NCBI GenBank assembly: GCA_034401795.1
Contig: CM067372.1
Span: 14,022,940-14,086,939, forward strand
Direction: 5' to 3'
Source: Chaetoderma sp. LZ-2023a
Taxonomy: Eukaryota > Mollusca > Caudofoveata > Chaetodermatida > Chaetodermatidae
Length of the DNA: 64,000 nucleotides
Below are positions 25,231 through 36,288 of this stretch, one piece after another (position 1 is the first letter of the stretch; each line of letters starts with the position of its first letter). The position numbers and the translations under genes were made by a program. A model generated the notes under the pieces. It was not told the DNA's origin, did no database searches, and was given only the letters and a program-made list of their open reading frames with translations.

Positions 25231-26612
25231 TCCCACACTATGTCAGACTAGATCCTAACACACAGCTTCAGAAATGTCCCACACTATGTCAGACTAGATC
25301 CTAACACACAGCTTCAGAAATGTCCCACACTATGTCAGACTAGATCCTAACACACAGATTCATAAATGTCCCTCACTATGTCAGAGTAGATGCTAACACA
25401 CAGCTTCATAAATGTCCTACACTATGTCAGACTAGATCCTAACACACAGATTCATAAATGTCCCTCACTATTTCAGAGTAGATCCTAACACGCAGCTTCA
25501 TAAATGTCCCACACTATGTCAGAATAGATCTTAACACACAGCTTCATAAATGTCCCTCGCTATGTCAGACTAGATCCTAACACACAGCTTCAGACATATT
25601 CCACACCATGTCAGACTAGATCCTAACACGCGACTTCATAAATGTCCCACACTATGTCAGACTAGATCCTAACACACAGCTTCATAAATGTCCCACACTG
25701 TCAGACTAGACCCTAACACACAGCTTCATAAATGTCCCACACTATGTCAGACTAGATCCTAACACGCGACTTCATTAAATGTCCCACACTATGTCAGACT
25801 AGATCCTAACACAGCTTCATAAATGTCCCACACTATTTCAGACTAGATCCTAACACACAGCTTCATAAATTTCCCACACTATGTCAGACTAGATCCTAAC
25901 ACACAGCTTCAGAAATGTCCCACACTATTTCAGACTAGATCCTAGCACACAGCTTCAGAAATGTCCCACACTATGTCAGACTAGATCCTAACACACAGCT
26001 TCATAAATGTCCCACACTATGTCAGACTAGATCCTAACACACAGCTTCAGAAATGTCCCACACTATGTCAGACTAGATCCTAACACAGCTTCAGAAATGT
26101 CCCACACTGTGTCAGACTAGATCCTAACACACAGCTTCAGAAATGTCCCACACTGTGTCAGACTAGATCCTAACACACAGCTTCATAAAATGTCCCACAC
26201 TATGTCAGACTAGATCCTAACACACAGCTTCAGCAATGTCCCACACTATGTCAGACGAGATCCTAACACAGCTTCATAAATGTGCCACACTATGTCAGAC
26301 TAGATCCTAACACACAGCTTCATAAATGTCCCACGCTATTTCAGACTAGATCCTAACACACAGTTTCAGCAATGTCCCACACTATGTCAGACTAGATCCT
26401 AACACACAGTTTCAGCAATGTCCCAAATTGTGTCAGACTAGATCCTATCACACAGCTTTATAAATGTCCCACACTATGTCAGACTAGATCCTAACACACA
26501 GATTCATAAATGTCCCTCACTATTTCAGAGTAGATCCTAACACGCAGCTTCATAAATGTCCCACACTATGTCAGACTAGATCCTAACACACAGCTTCATA
26601 AATGTCCCACAC

Positions 26613-28174
26613 TAGGGTTGCACGATTATTCACTTTTCATAATCGCGATCATTTAAAAAAAAAAATCGCGATCATACGATTAATCATGAACTATATTAAC
26701 TACATCAATGCTGCTTTGAGGACGTTATTATGCTACTGCAGATTGTAAGATTATGGGTTAGGCATTTGGGTATACATAAATGGACAGAATACGCCAGTTG
26801 CTGATTGCAAACAAAGGAATGTATCAAGACTTTTTTAGACGGAAAACGGAAGTTACCGTATTTCGCTTAATTGTAGCCTATGCTCTAATAGAAGCCCACC
26901 CCCTAACTTTGACATATGAGCTCGAATGATTTCTTAGCAGTTTCAAAATGGCAAGACTCTGTATTAGAAGCCCACCCCCTAACTCAGCAGATTGTATATG
27001 AAATTTTTTTTTAAAAGCAGATTTGTAAGAATAGCATGTATAATAATAATAACAATCGTGTCACTGGGTGTGTCTACTTCTGACAGATCTCTGCCCTGAT
27101 ACATTTCCGGCCCCTCTAGAAGTCAATACAGGCCTCGGATTGTAAATCTCGACCACCCATTAGATTAATACCAATAGTAGGCCACGTATGTTCAAGATAT
27201 AATAAGGTTTATTCCACACTTTTGTAGTCAAAATGCACTTAAAACAGTCCTGGCATGATTAAATACCTTCCTTATAAATATATTTTAAGACCAAATTTAT
27301 GTACCAAACAAGTACGGGAGAAAATGTGCATCAATTTTGTAACGCCGATCAACATTAAATGATCCAAATTGAATTATTACGAACGACAATATAGCCAGCT
27401 TCTTAAGTTGGTGAGCCAGTGGCTCTTTTGCGATGGGAGGAGGCGTGTTCTCGCGAGATATTATACGCTAACAGGAGTTTATCAAACGGGTACCCGTTAT
27501 TTAGATCAGTATAATACTCAGTTCCGATCGCGCAATGATAATATATAGAAATTCCCGAGTTCCGAGTCCCTGGTTCCAGAATATTTATATCCGAGTACTC
27601 GCTCTAAAATAAACTCTTCAATTGGAAGCGAATCACGTGATTTGCATTTTTTCGCGACGCCATTTTATATCAAATTGTGGATTAATTTTGATGTAATAAA
27701 CGACCTTTATTAAAGGATACGCAATATTTAGGCGCTCAAATCAAATAATTTTACTTCCCGGGGATGTTTTGAGGTATACATTAAACATAGGCATAGGCGG
27801 TGAGAATTTTTACGGGAGAAAATGCTTGAATTTCCGTGGTATAAGTTTTAGAGAATGGGGAATGCGGGATAAGCATGTGTGATTACAACAGCAATGACAA
27901 ATAGCGACCAAGTGAACAATCTTTATTCATCTAAAACTAATCGTGAGTCAATACAAACAAATCAGTTATTTATTTAGTTTATTTAATCATTCACACATTC
28001 GGCTGATAGCCGGATGTTTGTTTCCATGATTGGTAACGCGAGCAGAGTTTCACTAGCGTAAAAGTGTCTTGACAAAAATTCAACATGGCGATTACACGAT
28101 TATTTCATTTTATAATCGTCCACGATCATTTTGAATTATATAATCGCAATTAATCGAAAAATCGTGCAACCCTA
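26613..28174. mobile_element. Non-autonomous hAT element, copy 5
   Basis: 1562 bp, same ends and flanks. Shares the GTATATGAAATT and AAGCATGTGTG variants with copy 2. Confidence 0.93.
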
Positions 28175-29556
28175 TCCCACACTATGTCAGACTAGATCCT
28201 AACACACAGCTTCAGAAATGTCCCACACTATGTCAGACTAGATCCTAACACACAGCTTCAGAAATGTCCCACACTATGTCAGACTAGATCCTAACACACA
28301 GATTCATAAATGTCCCTCACTATGTCAGAGTAGATGCTAACACACAGCTTCATAAATGTCCTACACTATGTCAGACTAGATCCTAACACACAGATTCATA
28401 AATGTCCCTCACTATTTCAGAGTAGATCCTAACACGCAGCTTCATAAATGTCCCACACTATGTCAGAATAGATCTTAACACACAGCTTCATAAATGTCCC
28501 TCGCTATGTCAGACTAGATCCTAACACACAGCTTCAGACATATTCCACACCATGTCAGACTAGATCCTAACACGCGACTTCATAAATGTCCCACACTATG
28601 TCAGACTAGATCCTAACACACAGCTTCATAAATGTCCCACACTGTCAGACTAGACCCTAACACACAGCTTCATAAATGTCCCACACTATGTCAGACTAGA
28701 TCCTAACACGCGACTTCATTAAATGTCCCACACTATGTCAGACTAGATCCTAACACAGCTTCATAAATGTCCCACACTATTTCAGACTAGATCCTAACAC
28801 ACAGCTTCATAAATTTCCCACACTATGTCAGACTAGATCCTAACACACAGCTTCAGAAATGTCCCACACTATTTCAGACTAGATCCTAGCACACAGCTTC
28901 AGAAATGTCCCACACTATGTCAGACTAGATCCTAACACACAGCTTCATAAATGTCCCACACTATGTCAGACTAGATCCTAACACACAGCTTCAGAAATGT
29001 CCCACACTATGTCAGACTAGATCCTAACACAGCTTCAGAAATGTCCCACACTGTGTCAGACTAGATCCTAACACACAGCTTCAGAAATGTCCCACACTGT
29101 GTCAGACTAGATCCTAACACACAGCTTCATAAAATGTCCCACACTATGTCAGACTAGATCCTAACACACAGCTTCAGCAATGTCCCACACTATGTCAGAC
29201 GAGATCCTAACACAGCTTCATAAATGTGCCACACTATGTCAGACTAGATCCTAACACACAGCTTCATAAATGTCCCACGCTATTTCAGACTAGATCCTAA
29301 CACACAGTTTCAGCAATGTCCCACACTATGTCAGACTAGATCCTAACACACAGTTTCAGCAATGTCCCAAATTGTGTCAGACTAGATCCTATCACACAGC
29401 TTTATAAATGTCCCACACTATGTCAGACTAGATCCTAACACACAGATTCATAAATGTCCCTCACTATTTCAGAGTAGATCCTAACACGCAGCTTCATAAA
29501 TGTCCCACACTATGTCAGACTAGATCCTAACACACAGCTTCATAAATGTCCCACAC

Positions 29557-31118
29557 TAGGGTTGCACGATTATTCACTTTTCATAATCGCGATCATTTAA
29601 AAAAAAAAATCGCGATCATACGATTAATCATGAACTATATTAACTACATCAATGCTGCTTTGAGGACGTTATTATGCTACTGCAGATTGTAAGATTATGG
29701 GTTAGGCATTTGGGTATACATAAATGGACAGAATACGCCAGTTGCTGATTGCAAACAAAGGAATGTATCAAGACTTTTTTAGACGGAAAACGGAAGTTAC
29801 TGTATTTCGCTTAATTGTAGCCTATGCTCTAATAGAAGCCCACCCCCTAACTTTGACATATGAGCTCGAATGATTTCTTAGCAGTTTCAAAATGGCAAGA
29901 CTCTGTATTAGAAGCCCACCCCCTAACTCAGCAGATTGTATAGGAAATTTTTTTTTAAAAGCAGATTTGTAAGAATAGCATGTATAATAATAATAACAAT
30001 CGTGTCACTGGGTGTGTCTACTTCTGACAGATCTCTGCCCTGATACATTTCCGGCCCCTCTAGAAGTCAATACAGGCCTCGGATTGTAAATCTCGACCAC
30101 CCATTAGATTAATACCAATAGTAGGCCACGTATGTTCAAGATATAATAAGGTTTATTCCACACTTTTGTAGTCAAAATGCACTTAAAACAGTCCTGGCAT
30201 GATTAAATACCTTCCTTATAAATATATTTTAAGACCAAATTTATGTACCAAACAAGTACGGGAGAAAATGTGCATCAATTTTGTAACGCCGATCAACATT
30301 AAATGATCCAAATTGAATTATTACGAACGACAATATAGCCAGCTTCTTAAGTTGGTGAGCCAGTGGCTCTTTTGCGATGGGAGGAGGCGTGTTCTCGCGA
30401 GATATTATACGCTAACAGGAGTTTATCAAACGGGTACCCGTTATTTAGATCAGTATAATACTCAGTTCCTATCGCGCAATGATAATATATAGAAATTCCC
30501 GAGTTCCGAGTCCCTGGTTCCAGAATATTTATATCCGAGTACTCGCTCTAAAATAAACTCTTCAATTGGAAGCGAATCACGTGATTTGCATTTTTTCGCG
30601 ACGCCATTTTATATCAAATTGTGGATTAATTTTGATGTAATAAACGACCTTTATTAAAGGATACGCAATATTTAGGCGCTCAAATCAAATAATTTTACTT
30701 CCTGGGGATGTTTTGAGGTATACATTAAACATAGGCATAGGCGGTGAGAATTTTTACGGGAGAAAATGCTTGAATTTCCGTGGTATAAGTTTTAGAGAAT
30801 GGGGAATGCGGGATAAGCGTGTGTGATTACAACAGCAATGACAAATAGCGACCAAGTGAACAATCTTTATTCATCTAAAACTAATCGTGAGTCAATACAA
30901 ACAAATCAGTTATTTATTTAGTTTATTTAATCATTCACACATTCGGCTGATAGCCGGATGTTTGTTTCCATGATTGGTAACGCGAGCAGAGTTTCACTAG
31001 CGTAAAAGTGTCTTGACAAAAATTCAACGTGGCGATTACACGATTATTTCATTTTATAATCGTCCACGATCATTTTGAATTATATAATCGCAATTAATCG
31101 AAAAATCGTGCAACCCTA
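29557..31118. mobile_element. Non-autonomous hAT element, copy 6
   Basis: 1562 bp, same ends and flanks. Shares TTACTGTATTTC with copy 3, CAACGTGGCG with copy 7, and CAGTTCCTATCG with copies 1 and 7. Private variant TTCCTGGGGATG near 30709. Confidence 0.93.
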
Positions 31119-32454
31119 TCCCACACTATGTCAGACTAGATCCTAACACACAGCTTCAGAAATGTCCCACACTATGTCAGACTAGATCCTAACACACAGC
31201 TTCAGAAATGTCCCACACTATGTCAGACTAGATCCTAACACACAGATTCATAAATGTCCCTCACTATGTCAGAGTAGATGCTAACACACAGCTTCATAAA
31301 TGTCCTACACTATGTCAGACTAGATCCTAACACACAGATTCATAAATGTCCCTCACTATTTCAGAGTAGATCCTAACACGCAGCTTCATAAATGTCCCAC
31401 ACTATGTCAGAATAGATCTTAACACACAGCTTCATAAATGTCCCTCGCTATGTCAGACTAGATCCTAACACACAGCTTCAGACATATTCCACACCATGTC
31501 AGACTAGATCCTAACACGCGACTTCATAAATGTCCCACACTATGTCAGACTAGATCCTAACACAGAGCTTCATAAATGTCCCACACTGTCAGACTAGACC
31601 CTAACACACAGCTTCATAAATGTCCCACACTATGTCAGACTAGATCCTAACACGCGACTTCATTAAATGTCCCACACTATGTCAGACTAGATCCTAACAC
31701 AGCTTCATAAATGTCCCACACTATTTCAGACTAGATCCTAACACACAGCTTCATAAATTTCCCACACTATGTCAGACTAGATCCTAACACACAGCTTCAG
31801 AAATGTCCCACACTATTTCAGACTAGATCCTAGCACACAGCTTCAGAAATGTCCCACACTATGTCAGACTAGATCCTAACACACAGCTTCATAAATGTCC
31901 CACACTATGTCAGACTAGATCCTAACACACAGCTTCAGAAATGTCCCACACTATGTCAGACTAGATCCTAACACAGCTTCAGAAATGTCCCACACTGTGT
32001 CAGACTAGATCCTAACACACAGCTTCAGAAATGTCCCACACTGTGTCAGACTAGATCCTAACACACAGCTTCAGAAATGTCCCACACTGTGTCAGACTAG
32101 ATCCTAACACACAGCTTCATAAAATGTCCCACACTATGTCAGACTAGATCCTAACACACAGCTTCAGCAATGTCCCACACTATGTCAGACTAGATCCTAA
32201 CACAGCTTCATAAATGTGCCACACTATGTCAGACTAGATCCTAACACACAGCTTCATAAATGTCCCACACTATTTCAGACTAGATCCTAACACACAGTTT
32301 CAGCAATGTCCCACACTATGTCAGACTAGATCCTAACACACAGTTTCAGCAATGTCCCAAATTGTGTCAGACTAGATCCTATCACACAGCTTTATAAATG
32401 TCCCACACTATGTCAGACTAGATCCTAACACACAGCTTCATAAATGTCCCACAC

Positions 32455-34016
32455 TAGGGTTGCACGATTATTCACTTTTCATAATCGCGATCATTTAAAA
32501 AAAAAAATCGCGATCATACGATTAATCATGAACTATATTAACTACATCAATGCTGCTTTGAGGACGTTATTATGCTACTGCAGATTGTAAGATTATGGGT
32601 TAGGCATTTGGGTATACATAAATGGACAGAATACGCCAGTTGCTGATTGCAAACAAAGGAATGTATCAAGACTTTTTTAGACGGAAAACGGAAGTTACCG
32701 TATTTCGCTTAATTGTAGCCTATGCTCTAATAGAAGCCCACCCCCTAACTTTGACATATGAGCTCGAATGATTTCTTAGCAGTTTCAAAATGGCAAGACT
32801 CTGTATTAGAAGCCCACCCCCTAACTCAGCAGATTGTATAGGAAATTTTTTTTTAAAAGCAGATTTGTAAGAATAGCATGTATAATAATAATAACAATCG
32901 TGTCACTGGGTGTGTCTACTTCTGACAGATCTCTGCCCTGATACATTTCCGGCCCCTCTAGAAGTCAATACAGGCCTCGGATTGTAAATCTCGACCACCC
33001 ATTAGATTAATACCAATAGTAGGCCACGTATGTTCAAGATATAATAAGGTTTATTCCACACTTTTGTAGTCAAAATGCACTTAAAACAGTCCTGGCATGA
33101 TTAAATACCTTCCTTATAAATATATTTTAAGACCAAATTTATGTACCAAACAAGTACGGGAGAAAATGTGCATCAATTTTGTAACGCCGATCAACATTAA
33201 ATGATCCAAATTGAATTATTACGAACGACAATATAGCCAGCTTCTTAAGTTGGTGAGCCAGTGGCTCTTTTGCGATGGGAGGAGGCGTGTTCTCGCGAGA
33301 TATTATACGCTAACAGGAGTTTATCAAACGGGTACCCGTTATTTAGATCAGTATAATACTCAGTTCCTATCGCGCAATGATAATATATAGAAATTCCCGA
33401 GTTCCGAGTCCCTGGTTCCAGAATATTTATATCCGAGTACTCGCTCTAAAATAAACTCTTCAATTGGAAGCGAATCACGTGATTTGCATTTTTTCGCGAC
33501 GCCATTTTATATCAAATTGTGGATTAATTTTGATGTAATAAACAACCTTTATTAAAGGATACGCAATATTTAGGCGCTCAAATCAAATAATTTTACTTCC
33601 CGGGGATGTTTTGAGGTATACATTAAACATAGGCATAGGCGGTGAGAATTTTTACGGGAGAAAATGCTTGAATTTCCGTGGTATAAGTTTTAGAGAATGG
33701 GGAATGCGGGATAAGCGTGTGTGATTACAACAGCAATGACAAATAGCGACCAAGTGAACAATCTTTATTCATCTAAAACTAATCGTGAGTCAATACAAAC
33801 AAATCAGTTATTTATTTAGTTTATTTAATCATTCACACATTCGGCTGATAGCCGGATGTTTGTTTCCATGATTGGTAACGCGAGCAGAGTTTCACTAGCG
33901 TAACAGTGTCTTGACAAAAATTCAACGTGGCGATTACCCGATTATTTCATTTTATAATCGTCCACGATCATTTTGAATTATATAATCGCAATTAATCGAA
34001 AAATCGTGCAACCCTA
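32455..34016. mobile_element. Non-autonomous hAT element, copy 7
   Basis: 1562 bp, same ends and flanks. Shares CAACGTGGCG with copy 6. Private changes are AATAAACAACC near 33540, GTAACAGTG near 33901 and GATTACCCGATT near 33933. This is the copy nearest the upstream GGA exon. Confidence 0.93.
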
Positions 34017-34366
34017 TCCCACACTATGTCAGACTAGATCCTAACACACAGCTTCAGAAATGTCCCACACTATGTCAGACTAGATCCTAACACACAGCTT
34101 CAGAAATGTCCCACACTATGTCAGACTAGATCCTAACACACAGCTTCATAAATGTCCCACACTATGTCAGACTAGATCCTAACACACAGCTTCAGAAATG
34201 TCCCACACTATGTCAGACTAGATCCTAACACATAGCTTCAGAAATGTCCCACACTATGTCAGACTAGATCCTAACACACAGCTTCAGAAATGTCCCACAC
34301 TATGTCAGACTAGATCCTAACACACAGCTTCAGAAATGTCCCACACTATGTTAGATATTTACTTAC

Positions 34367-34477
34367 ATCTTTTGGATGGGCAATTAGCAGCACCTGTGTA
34401 ATAGCAGATGTCGGGAAGATAGGATTATACACGGGTAGATCCATCGAGGATGGAGGCTGTAACTTCACCTTCATCAT
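34367..34477 (-). CDS. GGA: GGA penultimate exon (central GAE)
   Basis: Minus-strand acceptor TTTCCATACTAG, 37 codons in phase 0, donor GAT/GTAAGT. The peptide contains MMKVKLQPPSSMDLP and, at its end, TSAITQVLLIAHPKD. These are the most conserved GAE strands; KVKLQPPSGTELP and AITQVLLLANP are the usual forms, from memory. The upstream exon ends in ...VPK in phase 0 and the downstream one starts EKI in phase 0. The donor lies about 17 bp from the last satellite monomers, so the array begins essentially at the splice site. Confidence 0.93.
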
Positions 34478-34984
34478 CTAGTATGGAAATACATAGAAAG
34501 CTAGGATTATATACAGGTAGCTTCATAGATGAGGCCAGGTGTATCTTCCTCTTCATAGTGTGAAAATACACAAAGTTAGGATAACAGAACAGCTCATAAA
34601 TAAGTTAAAATGTTTCCAAAACAAAATCAGAAACATTGAATAGAAAATGTCAATTTGCAGATCAAGAGAAGACTATTTTTGATAATTTACCACTGGAATG
34701 CCAGACTCCCAGTGCTGAAATCAGTTTTGGCTGATATGAGTGCTAAACGGTCAACCCCGTTTGCCACAGTCCAGCTATGTATAATCTGATTCAATATATG
34801 ACATGTTGAACAATTAGAAATTGAATTAACATAGAGCTGTTCCTGCCTAATTAATCCAACAGATTCCAGTATAATCAGTTTCAAAATATACAGTTGCTTA
34901 CCAGTACATATGATTACTTGGAAATTGAGATAGATTTCAAGCAAAATTGTAATGCGCTCAGAAACATTGATGATGCATTTGGCA
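34478..34984. other. GGA intron segment with a family-1 MITE fragment
   Basis: 34647-34755 carries ATTTGCAGATCAAGAGAAGA, TTTACCACTGGAATGCCAGA and GTTTTGGCTGATATGAGTG, a rearranged half of family 1. The 101-codon minus frame over 34687-34992 shows no domain. Confidence 0.55.
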
Positions 34985-35165
34985 TATGCCAAGTCAAATT
35001 AGTTGCAAAATATTCATCAGAATGTTGATTAAGTAGTAGACGTAGAATTTGTACGCTTGACAGAGTGACTATTCAATGTTCCTGATGGACATAGCTTTGC
35101 CATTCATTACGCATTATGACTGTGACGTCAGCCTACATGTGACGTAATAGATGATGATGTCGTAC
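34985..35165. mobile_element. Family-2 dispersed element, right part
   Basis: AGTCAAATTAGTTGCAAAAT is followed by ATTAAGTAGTAGACG and GTGACGTCAGCCTACATGTG, matching the right part of the copy at 3405-3640. The left arm is decayed. Confidence 0.6.
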
Positions 35166-35168
35166 TCA

Positions 35169-35463
35169 AGGGAGCTATCCATTGTATAACAGGGAGCTAT
35201 CCATTGTATAACAGGGAGCTATCCATTGTATAACAGGGAGCTATCCATTGTATAACAGGGAGCTATCCATTATATAACAGGGAGCTATCCATTATATAAC
35301 AGGGAGCTATCCATTGTATAACAGGGAGCTATCCATTGTATAACAGGGAGCTATCCATTGTATAACAGGGAGCTATCCATTGTATAACAGGGAGCTATCC
35401 ATTATATAACAGGGAGCTATCCATTATATAACAGGGAGCTATCCATTATATAACAGGGAGCTA
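35169..35463. repeat. 22-bp tandem array, 13 units
   Basis: Units read AGGGAGCTATCCATTGTATA then AC; five units have ATTATATA instead. The sequence is unrelated to the 22-bp array at 5760-6818 despite the same period. Lies in a GGA intron. Confidence 0.95.
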
Positions 35464-35483
35464 AAATTACACAAATTCTATAG

Positions 35484-35725
35484 TTAACCCTTTAACACTC
35501 ATATCAGCCAAAAACGGCTTCTGCAGTGGTCATGGAAAATGTCCATTTGCAGACCAAGAGAAGCATATTTTTGAAAATTTACCACTGGAATGACTGGCTC
35601 GGTTATCGAGCCTGTCATTCCAGTGGTAAATTTTCAAAAATAGGCTTCTCTTGGTCTGCAAATGGACATTTTTTTATGAGAAAATTTAAATTTTCTTGAA
35701 CAAATTTCAAGGGTGAAAGGGTTAA
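35484..35725. mobile_element. Complete palindromic MITE, family 1 (type copy)
   Basis: Bounded by TTAA on both sides, with ends TTAACCCTTTAACACTC and GGGTGAAAGGGTTAA. The 242 bp is almost a single hairpin: CATTTGCAGACCAAGAGAAG pairs with CTTCTCTTGGTCTGCAAATG, and TTTACCACTGGAATGACTGG with its complement, around a five-base loop. TTAA target sites with CCCTTT ends are typical of piggyBac-mobilised MITEs; the superfamily call is inference. Confidence 0.85.
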
Positions 35726-36124
35726 CTGACAGGTCAGATCTATCTATTAGGTTGTACCTGTGGTGCTTGTTTTAAATTCTGTCACTGTTAGTACTATTCT
35801 GCTTAGATAGGAACAGATCTTCATACAGTCAGCCAACTTGCGGATAATGCACGGCAGAAATATTTCTGGACAACTAAATGTCAATGTAGACATATGGTAG
35901 TCGCTTTGAATTGTGAAAAATGACAAGCCTCACCAATTACTGGCAAACTATATCCCAAGATTGACTAATAAGATGCATAGTGTGACAGGTTGTAGAAGGA
36001 CAAATGGAACAATATGAAAATATTTGTCTAGTACAATCAGTGAATAAAACATGGACATGCGAGCACATACAATTTCACATGTGCACGCACACATACACAT
36101 TAAACTTCTAGCATTTTGTCTCAC

Positions 36125-36288
36125 CTTAGGAACCATTGCTTGAAACATGAAGTTTGATATGGGTGCTGTACATGTACTGGTCACAGACACAGCCATCACC
36201 TGCACATCCTCCCGGGGATGATCTTGTCCAAAGTGTAAGACAATCTTTAACTTGTTCTTTTCATAAATACACAGAGCTTCTTCCATTC
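36125..36288 (-). CDS. GGA: GGA exon (start of GAE domain)
   Basis: Acceptor CATACTGTTTCAG/GAATGG, donor CCTAAG/GTGAGA on the minus strand. The exon is 164 bp: two bases completing a Gly codon, then 54 codons ending ...VPK. The peptide includes NKLKIVLHFGQDHPREDVQV and SNFMFQAMVPK, the first GAE strands. From IKP of the upstream exon to the conserved tyrosine there are nine residues, the same as in my recollection of human GGA1, which supports this exact acceptor. The first 27 nt of the exon and ~23 nt of intron before it are the same sequence, with one mismatch, as the unit of the adjoining tandem array. Confidence 0.92.

Larger units (their letters stand above)
13536..34350. repeat. Higher-order satellite: 46-bp monomers interleaved with seven hAT copies
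   Basis: The monomer is 46 bp: CAGACTAGATCCTAACACAC, then AGCTTCATAAATGTCCCACA, then CTATGT. Monomer blocks are 13536-14793, 16353-17734, 19297-20724, 22287-23668, 25231-26612, 28175-29556, 31119-32454 and 34017-34350. Internal blocks are 1382, 1428, 1382, 1382, 1382 and 1336 bp, so they differ by exactly one monomer. Element starts are spaced 2941, 2990, 2944, 2944, 2944 and 2898 bp. Every block repeats the same ordered series of variant monomers, so the repeating unit is the ~2.94-kb composite. The whole array lies in the last intron of GGA. No open frame of 60 codons or more occurs in it. Confidence 0.96.

Noticed and set aside
13536-34350. CRISPR-like regular spacing of the 46-bp repeats
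   Set aside because: There are no unique spacers, the genome is eukaryotic, and the monomers are head-to-tail satellite units.
35169-35463. Relationship between the two 22-bp arrays (5760-6818 and here)
   Set aside because: Same period and a shared AGGGAG word, but the remaining bases do not align. Treated as independent.
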